In this document: positions 33,170-44,875 of the stretch, one piece after another
Numbering within the stretch: position 1 is the first letter of the stretch
Layout of the letters: every line of letters begins with the position of its first letter
Source of the DNA: Diospyros lotus
Lineage: Eukaryota > Streptophyta > Magnoliopsida > Ericales > Ebenaceae
Assembly (NCBI RefSeq): GCF_014633365.1
Contig: NC_068339.1
Location: 16,166,383 to 16,230,382 of the forward strand
Reading direction: 5' to 3'
Length of the DNA: 64,000 nt
The notes under the pieces: generated by a model
Told to the model about the DNA's origin: nothing
What the model saw: only the letters and a program-made list of their open reading frames with translations
Database searches by the model: none
Made by a program: the position numbers and the translations under genes

Positions 33170-33799
33170 GGAATAACATTATTATTAACTCTAGAATTAT
33201 GGTGTCATTGGGTTGTACTCCTCAATTAGGCCTTTGGAAAATTAGAGGGTGGGCTTGGATGGAAGACATCGATGGCCCAAATTGGTCAAAACAATTCACA
33301 ATGGGCTTAACTTGTTCTCATACAGGTTTAGTGCTCTTAAGCCTTAGGTTAAGAGCCCGTTTGGCTTAGGGGCTTTAATTGGAGTTGTTTAAAAGCTCTG
33401 TTAAAATTTGTGAATAAAATGTACTTTATTTTGTCAGTTATGTACTTGATTAAAAAAAATATTATAAGCCGTCAGATATTGCCCAGAGATCCAAAAAAAA
33501 AAATAAAAAATTCTGACCTTTTTCTCTAATCATTCAGACAAAATTGACATAATTCCTTCTTCCATTTAATAGTATAAATTATTCACAGTGGCTGCATGAA
33601 GCAACATGAAATCTATATTTGATGTATTGTTGGGTAACATTGCATCTTGAGTGGTAATTGCAGCCCAAATTGAGAACCGTTAGAATGGACTAATTAATAT
33701 GATTAGTCAGCCATTGACATGCTTAGTCTGCCCATATTATATATCCTGCAAGACATAGCTAAGTATTGAAAATAAGGATGAGTTGCTGCACTCTATAAC
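33170..33799. other. Intergenic, no gene seen
   Basis: Upstream flank of the OEP7-like gene. Positions about 33353-33400 (AAGAGCCCGTTTGGCTTAGG) resemble a MITE end, but no partner end was found. Confidence 0.4.
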
Positions 33800-35223
33800 C
33801 AATGTTGAAAATATCGATATCAAAAAATATATCGACGAAAATTGACGTAAAATTTATGGAAAGTACAAAAATTTAGTTAAAGACATAATATTTTTTTAAT
33901 GAAACTTTTAGTAATGTTAAAATAATCATTTCTACAATTAAAAATCATATTATATCTAACAAGCAACAATTAAAAGGTATAAATATGGATATAATATATA
34001 GACGGGCTATATAAAAAATTGAAAAGATTCTATTAAAACTTTTTAATTAATTTGCATCACACAAGTCATGCAAATTTTAATATCAAAATGAAGTTCTAGG
34101 TAGTTTATACATAGTGTGGTTAGTATCTAGATTTATATAATATTGATATCATAACATATAATTTAAATAGTTTTGAATATAATCACGAACATGCCATGAA
34201 TAAACTTCTTAATTTGTTTCTACCATTTGTCCATATATATATAAGGAATTATGTGTAAAGATCATTGGAGATCCCAAAACTCATGAATTCAAAAGTAGTT
34301 GAAATGTTATCTTCATTGGATGATGACATATCTAATTGCATTTAATGGATTCTCCTTATATAATCCTTATCGATAACCCTTATGCCTGGACCCCTAGCTC
34401 TACACCCATAGTCTTTATCTTATGTGCAATGAGTGTATTGTTCTCCATAAGTAAATGGGCTCAATGACAAACCTGTATCAGTATCATTTTTTTGAGTAAA
34501 AGCATAATTATTTCTCAGTTGTCATCATTATCGTCATCGTCGTCGTCATTATCGCCATCACTATTATCACCATCATTTGTCTTCATTATGAATTCCATTA
34601 ATATAATCATCTTGATTGAAGCTAGTTGTGGACCTGCACACCTCTCCTCGCATTGTGATGTTACCAATGTTTTCATTACTAATTCCATCAATATAAAAAT
34701 TACTTGTACCTACTCTCCTTGCATTTTCACGTTCCATGGGTCACCTCTACTACTACTTGAAACCTCTTTTGATAACACCTATTCAACATTAATTCCATAT
34801 TCATGACCACTTGTAGCAATTTAGGGATTGGGGTTTCCTTCGTTATCATCAAGGTGTAGTGGACGAACACATTGAAAGAGTCATTCTTATCCTCTTCTCC
34901 TAGTTTCACTAAAATGTCCAAAAGATTCAAATACTTATTTTATTTATTTGATAAAAACTTAACAAATTCTTATTTGAAAAACTTAATTTTACTTTTTATT
35001 TATGAAAATTTAACTGACATTTCTTGAATATTTCTAAAAGTTTTCTCAATATTTTGTAAAATTTATACTATAAGTTTACAGAAAGGATATTTAACGAAAA
35101 TATCACTGATATCTTCGGATATTTTGACGGATAAGAGATTACATCCCTTATCTATATCGAAACCCTTGATTTACGAAAATATTGACAAAAATATCACATA
35201 AATCACAGATATTTTAAACTATG
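33800..35223. mobile_element. Probable degenerate hAT-like element
   Basis: The left end CAATGTTGAAAATATC and the right end, read from the - strand as CATAGTTTAAAATATC, are inverted repeats with three mismatches. Many AAATATCGATA-type motifs fill both subterminal regions. The flanks TCTATAAC and ATCTTAAC are only partly alike, so a target duplication is not secure. A TCA/TCG-rich microsatellite (about 34520-34580) lies inside. No transposase is visible. Confidence 0.4.
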
Positions 35224-35231
35224 ATCTTAAC

Positions 35232-35528
35232 ATAATTAAACATTTGTATTGTCATTCATTCCCGTAGCCTTGCTGAAATATATAATATCACTTTCTGGTT
35301 TACAAAGAAAAAGTTCAATAAAGCTAACACTGCTACTGGTTTCGTGCTGATAAACTTTAAAACTTGCCAAACCTCATGATGTAATTAGGCTAATTAGGCT
35401 AGGCTAGCCAGGTAATTAAAAGTCAATTACTTCTAAAGCTTAAACAAAAACTAAGATGGCTTGTAATGTAATGTAATGTTGCAGCTATATTCATAAACTT
35501 GGACAAGTGCGAAGGCACAAAACCAAAC
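35232..35528. other. Intergenic, nothing recognised
   Basis: AT-rich spacer with a short direct repeat of TAATTAGGCTAA (about 35381-35400) and GTAATGTAATGTAATG (about 35464-35480). Confidence 0.4.
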
Positions 35529-36082
35529 AATAATATTAGCTAAATTGCAAAACTAGTCACTAAATTTTATACTAAACTACAAAAAGAAGATGGATGAACT
35601 TCAATTTATAACAAAAAAAAGTTATTAAATATTTTATTAAGATGCAAACATATCACTAAATTTTAATTTTATATATAATTTCATAACTATCATCAATTAC
35701 TATTAAAAAAAACTAATGAAAAGTTAACGTGACTAACAACATATATAGGCCCATATATAATATTAAATTGTCACTCCATAAAAAGATTAGTAACCTTTTT
35801 GTATTTTAATATTTTTTTATATTTTAGTATAAAGTTAAGTGACTTTTCTGCACTTCAATACAAAGTTTAGTGACCATTTAATTCTTAGCTCGAGTTTAAA
35901 TGAAGTGATATTTTAATATTATATATGAACCCACGTTGTTAGCCATATCAACATTCTATTAGTTTCTTTTAAGAGCAATTGACAATAATTATGGATTTGT
36001 ATATAAAATTGAAGTATAATAATATTTTTGTATCTAAGTGCAAAGTTTAGTGGTCATTTTTGTAATTCAGCCTAATAATATT
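35529..36082. mobile_element. Mutator-like inverted-repeat element with 9-bp duplication
   Basis: A perfect 9-bp direct repeat AATAATATT (35529-35537 and 36074-36082) encloses 536 bp. The ends AGCTAAATTGCAAAACTAG and, from the - strand, AGGCTGAATTACAAAAATG are inverted repeats. Inner blocks are also inverted partners (CTAACAACATATATAGGCCC on the left; its counterpart ACCCACGTTGTTAG on the right), so almost the whole element is one long imperfect hairpin. A 9-bp duplication and long inverted arms fit Mutator-like MITEs. No coding sequence. Confidence 0.8.
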
Positions 36083-37200
36083 TGACCAGCTACTTTTATT
36101 ATTATTAGTAGTAGTAGTAGTATTATATAGTTAAATTATGAAACTTCCCGCGTTAACCTCATCTTCCACTTTGTTACTTAATCTCTTTTAATTAAGAAGA
36201 CAAAAACCATATAATTAACATGCATGCGTTAGCACTATATATATATATATATATATCAACCTTAAGTTTTTGAACAACATAGATAGCCGCATATTCTACT
36301 CCTTGCAACTTAGGAAAGCACAAAAGTCATCTATCTCTTGTCTCTTAATAATACACACAAACACGCACACGCACACGCACACATAGGATTCAATTGATAA
36401 TTCAACGTGTATTCTCCACCTTCAATGGACCTCCGTGCTAATTGTAACGGATTCGTGGTATTATCTAACTTAAAATTATTAGAATAATTATTATTAAAAT
36501 TAATATGGCAATATATTAAAAGTCTTGTCAAATTATTCAATGGAATTAAATATTATAATTATTACATATATAAGATGCTGGGGGATTTATATATAGCAGC
36601 TAGGTATAGATAGCTAGGGCTACAAGTATTGTATTTGTATTGGCTGGTGGCGCGAGTGAGGGCAAATATATTAATATTTGACCGATCAGAAGGAGAGCCC
36701 GCAGCCCGCTTTTAGTAGTAGTGTAGTATACTTTTGGGTTATTTTATTTGCCTTGCTTGGTGTAATGTCAATGGCCACTCACTGTTGAAGATAGACGAGA
36801 GGGTTATTGTAATTTGGGTACGCTTTTCCTTTCTTTATTTTGCTTATCCTAAAACTTGTGCAATCTTCCACTCAAAGTGGACCAAGTGAGAGTGGCCACT
36901 CTCTCTCTCTCTCTCGAGTGTTTGTACGTTTTTATGCAGGAGACGCTCACTACAAAGAGTGAGGAGGATTTGGTATGTGGGTGAGAGCATCACTCACCCA
37001 ATCCCAGGGCTAGGAAAACCCAATGTCCTGTCTTCCTCCTCGATCCGATCATTTCATTCATTCTATTAATTTATTTTAATATTATAACAGAAAATGTTAT
37101 CGGCGGTAAACAATCATGAGCTTCGACACAAACTCCCACACTATTTCTCAAGCTTTACAAATAGTATTTCATTTTATAATAAATGATGTTACATTCACCA
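36083..37200. other. Intergenic with microsatellites, no gene seen
   Basis: Contains (TAG)n near 36106, (AT)n near 36235-36256, an ACGCAC repeat near 36362 and (CT)n near 36899. No recognised protein, RNA gene or transposon ends. Confidence 0.4.
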
Positions 37201-39059
37201 ATTAAATGAGAGTTTTAAGTGGGTGGTAGCAGAGGAATGTCTTCTTGTGACGTGACGGTGGTTGAGAAGCTAGGCCTAGGGGTGGGGAGTGACCAAAAAG
37301 AATGGGTCAGGTTTTTGCTCTCAGTTTTATCAACTCTAGTAGGCACTTGGTTAGATCGATTATACTTTTTGACAGATTCGGAATCGATTATGGATGCAAG
37401 GAGTTGAGTTCCACTCCAATTTTTTAAGAAAACTCTCTAAAAATGTATGGTTGAGGGACTTGTCGACGTGATAAGTTGACTGACTTAGCGTTGATGTGCC
37501 GTAGACATTCAAGAGGTACATGCATGACATACTTCTATATAGTAGGGTGCCAAATAAACGCAACTGTTTATATGAGATGAAAGCGAGTGGACGCATCCGT
37601 TCAAATGTGAAAATTGCAAATGAAGAGATATGTATCTTAACAAGAAGATACAATCTAGATTGCTAGGTCATGACCAAATCTAAAAGAATGTGATTTGAAT
37701 ATTCAGGTTAATTCGATTCAAATAATATGACATTTTATAATTAGATATTTAGAAATTATAAATATGAGTCCCTTAATTCCATTAACAAGGTTAGTATTGT
37801 GTTGTTTTAATTTTTTGAAGAAATATTATATCTTAAGAGGTAGACGTTAATTAATTTTTTAACACCATTGAAGATACAAAATTTATCTTAAGAAAATTTA
37901 TTTCGGCGTACCTCACTTTAATTCAACGTTCTCTTTCCAAATGTTCTTTTATTATACAATTGTTTTTCAATTGCCCTTCATTATATTATTGATGTGCACA
38001 TTTTTCTAGCCAAATTTCAATTTAAATCAACAGTTGGCTCAACACCCAAGTAGGATTTAACTATAGTAGAACCCTAACACTGTCTTTCTTTTTCTACACC
38101 TATGTATTCTTTGTAAACTCTAAAATGGTTTATATATTTTGAAATTATACCTTTGTATTTTTAACATATTTTCAAAATATATAATTGTCGACGTTCAATT
38201 TCAGTCGATCATGATTCATTTGGACCGCGGTGAGTGAATTCAAGATGCAAGGAAGAAGAACAAGATGAGAAGAAAACAAAAATATTTTCACGTGATTCGG
38301 GCAGAACGATACCTACTCTACAATCGTACCCTGATTATTCTTCCAAAGTGGTGGTATCTGATTATTATTTTTGTCCCTCCCTTGATGATATTTCTAACCC
38401 CCCTTTATAATGAGGAGCCTTTACAATTTGCATAAAATATAAAAATAAAAAGATTACATAATGAGGGACAAGCAGTCCTTATCTTCTGAATAAAGCTGGG
38501 AGTGGAGTCCTCATTACGAGGAGCATGATTTGCTTTTGGATAAAGTGAGTGGTCCATGTCATCTTTTCAGTAATGTCAGGCTTTTCAGTAACTTTGTTAC
38601 CTATGCGAGCTGAAGGATTTAGGCCAGTGAGCAGAGCAGTTGGGCCAACAGACTGGGGGCTTTATCGGAGGCTCGCTGAATGGATCTCAGGGAGCTCGTC
38701 AGAGGTCTTGCCTGAGGCGGGTTAAGAGCTCGCACGGGTCCATGATATGAGCTCGGTATTTCAGCGATATGATAATATAGTTTTTGTAATTAAAAATACT
38801 ATATATTATATATTTTATTAATTTTAGTGCATTTTGAAACTATATAATATATATATTTTTTGTAACTAAGAAAATATATACAATTTTGAAATTTAAATTC
38901 GAATTATAATATATTTAGAAAATATATTAAAATATAAACTTTTTAATACTCAATCAGATGTTATGCATTTAAGCTAAAGTGTAAATTTATACATATAAAA
39001 TTATGAGTGAATAAAAAGTAAGTATATTAGATAAAAAAAAAAAGAAAGACAAACAAAAT
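37201..39059. other. Intergenic, possible old repeat at 38190-38770
   Basis: Mostly AT-rich. A block at about 38190-38770 is more GC-rich and has LTR-like wording (GTGATTCGGGCAGAACGATA; GAGCTCGTCAGAGG), but no terminal repeats or coding domains were found. Confidence 0.35.
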
Positions 39060-39062
39060 TAA

Positions 39063-39250
39063 GGGTGCGTTTGATAGAGGTGGAAAATGAGGGTGGAATT
39101 CAAATTTTATCTAAATTTTAAGAAATTCTATCAAACAGCTTTTCAATTCCATGGAATTCGAATTCCATCTTAGTTCGAAAAGTGAAGATTTTCTTTAAAA
39201 TCAAGGAATTGAAATTCCACTCTCATTTTTCACATCTATTAAATGCACCC
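39063..39250. mobile_element. Harbinger-like MITE with TAA duplication
   Basis: 188 bp. Ends GGGTGCGTTTGATAGA and TCTATTAAATGCACCC are inverted repeats with one mismatch, flanked by TAA at 39060-39062 and 39251-39253. An inner GGAATTCAAATT / GAATTGAAATTCC pair continues the symmetry. Typical Tourist-like MITE. Confidence 0.8.
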
Positions 39251-39253
39251 TAA

Positions 39254-40176
39254 GTATTAAATATAAACTCATGAAAGTAGGTGAAAGAGAAGTGAAGTTA
39301 TTTATGAAATTGAAGAGTGATGAATATATAGTTTTTTTTTTGGCATTTTAAGAATGTGTGACATTTATTTGATAAATTTGTATTTAGATTGTTGTGATTT
39401 GAGTCATTTGTATAATTATTTTTTGTGTTTTAAAAATAATTTTACAAGTCATTGGTGATTTATTATCTTTTGTATCATTGATGGGAGGGAGGTTCCCAGT
39501 CCATTATATATCGACAGGTTCCACAGGGAAGCAGTCCTCGCCAATAAGGGCCTCATTAGTGATGGACTTTGTTAATCTTGTATTTTTAGTTAAATTTAGT
39601 CGTATTTGGTTTAATTAACATTTAACTAATAGTGTTAGCAAATTATTTACAATAATAAATTGTTACAATTTAAAATTTAATATTTTCAATAACCACATAA
39701 AAGACTGCGCTTCAAAGCCAGTACGAGAGAGAGAGAGAGAGAGAGAGAGGGCCTGGCCACCGGTCTTCAAACCCTGCAAATACATAATTAATTTAATTTA
39801 ATTTAAAAGTCAAATGAAGGGAGACCCAAAGGAGATAAAAGAGAGTTCATTTTTCACTTCCAATGCAAACAAACAAACAATAAGAAAAGAAGGGAACAGA
39901 AAACCAGCTGAGCTTCGTTAATCACAACCTACATGCAGCTAATTAATTAAAAGCTACAAGCATGGCTTCTAACCTCGGAATTAAACCACAGTTCAGAAAG
40001 AAGAAGAAGAAGAAGATGAAATGAAAATTAAAAACAGAGAGCTAGCTCTTGTTAGGGTTAAAAGTTTCAATAGGAAGAGTCCGGGGATCTCTCTCCTCTG
40101 CAACGATCCCTCTGGTATAACTCTCCCCTGCTTATAATAAATCCAACTTTTAACACTAACAAGTAACAACCAACCT

Positions 40177-40230
<54 letters not shown>
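39254..40230. other. Downstream flank of NCED
   Basis: Contains (GA)n near 39727-39750 and, directly after the NCED stop on the - strand, a (CT)n/(AT)n microsatellite (40179-40230), which falls in its 3' untranslated region. No gene seen. Confidence 0.5.
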
Positions 40231-40231
<1 letters not shown>

Positions 40232-42045
40232 CATACTTGGTTTGCTAAATCTTGTGAGCTTATGAATGTGCCATGAAAGCCATAGGGTACCCTTGAAGGA
40301 AGCTTTATTGTAGATTCTAACTGTAGATTCATGGCGTTTATGATCAGAAGCTCTGATTTTCCTGTCTTCTCATCGTGCACAAATGTCAGAATGTAGCCAT
40401 CGTCTTCCCTCTCCGAATTGGGGCCTCTTGGCACGAAAAACGGCTCGCCGCCGTATCTTCTCTCGCCGTAGATGAATTTCTGGACTTGGCCAGTTGAGAG
40501 GTCAACTTTGGCGAACCCGGAAACCTTGGGCCATGGTTCGGCAATGGCGAGATAAGCGAACTTCGTCTTTCTGCCCAGTCTGTTTCTGTTCACCATCCCG
40601 GCTTCCATGTTCATTTGATCGGACTCGGAGGATGGGATGATCGGCCGGCGAGTGGACTTCCCGGACTTCAAGTTCAGCCTGATTTCGGTTAAGACGCTTT
40701 TCAGGTTCTCGTCACATTCATTGAAAATGGAGTCCGGCGGGGTCATGCACGATCCAATAACCACGATCTCGTCCGACTCCGGCTCCTCCCAAGCGTTCCA
40801 GAGGTGGAAGCAGAAGGTATCCGGCGACTCCACCCAGGTGATATCCGAAGCATTTCGAGCGTTTTTGGGCATAATTCCGAACCGCGACTTCTTGTTCTTG
40901 TCATAAATGACCGGCGACCCACCGGCGATCATCTCTTGGAGCTTGAAGACCACTTGTTGGTCTGGTATTACCACGTAATTCTCTGTGATCGCGAAGTCAT
41001 GCATCATGGTCGGCACCTCCAATGGTATGTTGACGTCCGGGGACTTCATTCCGTCTGCAGAGAACCGGAAGTACTTGAGATACGGCTTCTTTACGACGTC
41101 GTAGCTGAGGGCGAAGAGCTCTCCGGTGACGGGGTCGAGCTTCGGGTGGGCTATCATAGTGGAGCGGAGCTGCTCTCGGAACTCGAACCGGCCGACGGTC
41201 TGGAGGTCGCCGGAGGGCGTGATGCGAACTTGGTAGGGGAGGTCGTCTTCCGACATGGCCAACAGCCGGCGGTTGAAGTAGACCAAGCCGGCGTTGGCCA
41301 CTCCAATGCCGTGGCTATGGTCGAGGAGGCCAAATAAGCCTCGGGCATAGAAGAGGAGGAGCCGAGCAATACCGGAGTGGCCGTGGAGCTCGCCGATGGC
41401 TTTGGGAAACACCGGCCGGCCGAGCTCGCGCTCTTGCACCAGCCGGTTCGTCTCCGTAAACCGGCAAGCGTAGCTGACCGAATTAGCATTGTGGAAAGTC
41501 ACGGCATGAACCATCCCATCGCCGTCGAAGAAGTGGTGGCCGGCCACGGGCTGGAACAGCGGGTTGGCGCCGTTGCGGACATACACGCCACGAATGCAGT
41601 CGGGTATGGGGTTGGTGACCGGAAGCTCATGCCTCACGGGCTGCTCCGGGACCGGAGCAAAGTTGCCGGCGATTTGGACACGTGGGTCGGCGGTTTTGGG
41701 AAGCGGCTGTCTGAGCTCACGTGACAGCAAGGCCGCCTCCACCATGTCCAAGGCCTTGGCCGCAGCACTTTGAAGTGGGTTCCAGTGAGCCGGAGCCGGA
41801 GGGGATTGAACAGGGGAATCAATAATGGAGACGTCCTCTCTGGTAACAGCCGGGAATTGAATTAGAGCGGGAGAAGAGTTCAAAGCACAGTAGAATTCGG
41901 CTCTGCTGAGGCCAAGGAGTTTCTTCTTCTTCTTGGTGGAAAAATGGGATTTTGAAGGGAAATTCAAATATTCACTCGGCTGAGAGATTAATTGAGCCCT
42001 GCAGCAGGCCCAACCACTGGGAATATTTGAAATACAATTAGCCAT
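40231..42045 (-). CDS. NCED: 9-cis-epoxycarotenoid dioxygenase (NCED), intact
   Basis: Cleaves 9-cis-violaxanthin or 9'-cis-neoxanthin to xanthoxin in plastids, the rate-limiting committed step of abscisic acid synthesis. One uninterrupted exon encodes 604 residues, the usual length and structure for NCEDs. The four histidines that bind the non-haem iron are present: H300 (IAHPKLDP), H349 (MMHDF), H414 (CFHLWNAWE) and H591 (YGFHGTF). Second-shell glutamates fit at 266, 481 and 534. The first about 55 residues (Ser/Lys-rich, including [10 protein letters not shown]) look like a plastid transit peptide. The amphipathic helix before the core ([15 protein letters not shown]) is typical of thylakoid-associated NCEDs. 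The presence of the NCED-type GGEPFF and EAGMVNRN blocks favours NCED over CCD1. A coding G+C higher than the flanks is seen. The exact paralogue (NCED3- or NCED5-like) cannot be told. Confidence 0.97.
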
Positions 42046-42243
42046 ATATATATATATATGTATGGCTTAATTATATATATATATGGCTTAATTAAAGTTA
42101 ATTAGGATGTGGATCTTCAGCAGGGGGGAAGAGCAAAGAGGGTAATGGAATGGAAGGAGTTGATTTGAAAGAGAGAAAGCAAGAGAGAGCGAGCGAGAGG
42201 AGTGTATGTAGTCTGGGGAGAGGACGGGAGGGAAAAGGGCCGT

Positions 42244-42251
42244 ATAAATAG
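42244..42251 (-). promoter_or_regulatory. Possible TATA box of NCED
   Basis: On the - strand the sequence reads CTATTTATACGG about 200 bp before the ATG, between CT-rich leader sequence and the G-box. Placement is inferred from spacing. Confidence 0.4.
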
Positions 42252-42307
42252 AGGGAGAGGGATGGTAGAATTGAGTGGGGCAAATTCTTGAGACATTTAA
42301 GATGACA

Positions 42308-42315
42308 CCACGTGG
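42308..42315. promoter_or_regulatory. Palindromic G-box / ABRE-like site upstream of NCED
   Basis: CCACGTGG, about 265 bp before the ATG and about 60 bp before the possible TATA box. CACGTG G-boxes bind bZIP and bHLH factors, and NCED genes are known to be induced by stress and abscisic acid. A second CACGTG lies at 42825-42830. Confidence 0.5.
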
Positions 42316-42399
42316 TCGATTTGTGGAAGGAGCACTGAATATTATTAATCAATTTATTATATTTGATTGACATAATGCCCGTAATGTACTTCAACAGTA

Positions 42400-44600
42400 A
42401 AAAGATGATGAATGAAAATTGGTGGCAAGGAGTATGGATAAATAATAAGGTATATTTGGTTGGTTGTTGGGCTATTTATATAAACAACAGCAATATATTG
42501 GGTTTTTATTTTATTACATAGGGTAGGTTCAGTTATATGAATTCTAAATTTTTATATATTTTTATCTTTTATCATATGGTCATTATATATTAAATAATAA
42601 TTAAGATTTTGTTACTTTAATGAATAATTTTAAAATAAATTATTGATTAAAATAATAATAAAATTATAGTCATATATGATATATCCCACCCACCTGAATA
42701 TTTTTTTGGAGTATATTATGTAGGTAATGGATTACTTGTAGGGTTATGGACCTCCTTTTTATGATGTCTGACTCCGCGTATTTCCCTCTGAGATGGCCAC
42801 ACCCTCACCTGAAAGCCCCGCCTCCACGTGCCCCTTTCTGCTGCCTTTCGGCTATCAAATCTTAGTCACTTCTATAAAGTACGGTTGAATGAATATATAT
42901 AGAGTAATTTATAATTAATTTAAAATAAATATATAAAATTATTTTTATTTATTTAAAAAAATTATTTAAATTAAATAAATTAATTCCACTTTATAATCAC
43001 TTTTATATATAATAAATATTCTTAATAAAATTTTAAAATAAAAAATTCATATTACCCTTAATTTTATTTATCAAAATATTCTTGTCTTTTTCACAATATT
43101 TTTTTCTCAACATTTACGCTTTGACTTTTTTTATTATCGAAATCATCCAAACTCAACCATTCTTCTTACATTCAAAATTTTACTTGTTGAGTTATTCAAC
43201 CTTCTTCATTAATCCCAGGTAAGACCTCATTGAAGTTACATTTACCAAGTTTCTTTGTCTCTGACAAACATTCTCAATTAATCTAAAGGTATCAATTATG
43301 ATTTCTATTTGTTTTGTTTTTTAATTATTTTTGTGTTCACAATACTTATTAAGTTGTGTATAATGATTGTGATTGTGAGTAGAACATATTTTGATTAGAT
43401 ATCATTTCAAATTTGATTGATTTGCGTGAAAAAAAAATCAAAAGTGCACATCATACGTAATCGAGTTTAAATTTTTTTTATTATGTAAATCTAAATTTAT
43501 ATATCCTTATATATATGATTCTTATTTAATAATACTTGTCTAAATAATTTGATGTATTATTCAATATATATAATTGTTAATAAAATAATTTAAAATAATT
43601 TCATGTTATCATATTACTTAACAAAAATAATTTTAATTTTTTTAAAAAATAAATTAAAAATGAACACCTAAAAGCCAGCATTTGTGCCTAAATGTGTTAT
43701 ATTAAAATTTTTCAAAATTTTTAATAATTTTTTTAAAATTTTTGAGTGTGATTTTTAATTTTTTTTTATAAACTATATATAAAAAAAGATGATAGTTAAA
43801 ATTAGAAGATAATATTAATAATAAGATTATTATTTTATAAGTTCAAAATCATGAATTTGAATTGCACAACTTGTCTCTTGAGGAAAAGAAAAGAAAATAC
43901 AAATTTTAAAAAATAAATAAATCTTTTATACTTACTAACAATTAGGACCGGGTTTAATTGGAGAATTTAACCTGGTCTGACTTTAATAGCCTCATTAAAC
44001 CCGGTATGGCTTACTGGCTTGTGTGTGTGTTCCATTGCATCCATGGTGATGGTGAGACTCATTTCTTCCTTTGAATATTGCAGCAATGGATGTAATGTCA
44101 TTTGTCATCGTATAGAACAGAGAATGTAATGATAATAAGTACATAGGGGTAGTAAGATGTGTGTGGGGCCTATAAGAATATAACTTTTATTGAATTGGTT
44201 GAGATTGTTTACACAGTAACAGAAATTGATAAAACAAAGTACGATATTAACATTTATTTTGTAATGGAGCCCTCAAGCAGCCACCCGCGAAACTAATTGC
44301 CTATCAAGGACAATCATGATGTCAGGTTTATTATGTTCGATAAAAAAAGATATAAAGTGATGTATGTTGATACGATTTACAAAGATGCTAGAGTTTCTAA
44401 CCTACATAGACAGCTGTGAAACTAATTGTCTTCATATAGTGGTGGTAATCAGGATTTAAATGTTTGATCCTACAGTGCATAATAACTCGCGTTCCCAGCG
44501 GTATTACCTAATTAGTATGAACATAAGTAAATTGCCTAGTCTGTTGGTCAACCATCTGTAGGAAAAAGAAAAAACAATTCACGTTGAGATTTAATTCAGA
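42400..44600. other. AT-rich intergenic, no gene seen
   Basis: Long AT-rich sequence with only short chance frames. Apart from the GC-richer patch near 42770-42850 nothing stands out. Confidence 0.4.
42825..42830. promoter_or_regulatory. Second CACGTG upstream of NCED
   Basis: CCTCCACGTGCCCC, about 780 bp before the NCED ATG, in a GC-richer patch (42770-42850) that stands out in otherwise AT-rich sequence. Confidence 0.35.
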
Positions 44601-44762
44601 TTCCATAATATCACTTAAAATTGTTAAAGAAACACTGTGCAATAGTGTGTATAAATTGTGTAATAGTGAGATGTAGGGGACAAGGCCCGACGTTAAGGGT
44701 TTCGTTCCTAACGATCACAACATAGCCATGGGGCTTCGTTCGCTTCGTCGAGAACAATGAAG

Positions 44763-44875
44763 CCCGATAGTCGTGCTTCGTCAGCAAACAAAACCCAACC
44801 ATCGGGCTTTGCTAGCAAACGCAACCCGACCGTCAAGCTTCGTTCACGAACGCAACCCGACAAAGCTCGACGGTC
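44763..44875. repeat. 31-bp minisatellite, three units plus a partial
   Basis: Units at 44763-44793, 44794-44824 and 44825-44855, with a partial from 44856. Each reads approximately CCCGACCGTCGGGCTTCGTT then AGCAAACGCAA. A degenerate unit may precede at about 44730. The GC-rich sequence stands out from AT-rich flanks. Confidence 0.8.

Noticed and set aside
33091..33369. Glu-rich open frame upstream of the OEP7-like gene
   Set aside because: It is a translation of the GAA/GAG microsatellite.
38190..38770. Possible LTR or small structured element
   Set aside because: No terminal repeats, primer site or target duplication found; only mentioned as unresolved sequence.
40637..41773. Several long open frames on the + strand opposite NCED
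   Set aside because: They are mirror frames of the GC-rich NCED coding sequence and match no known protein.
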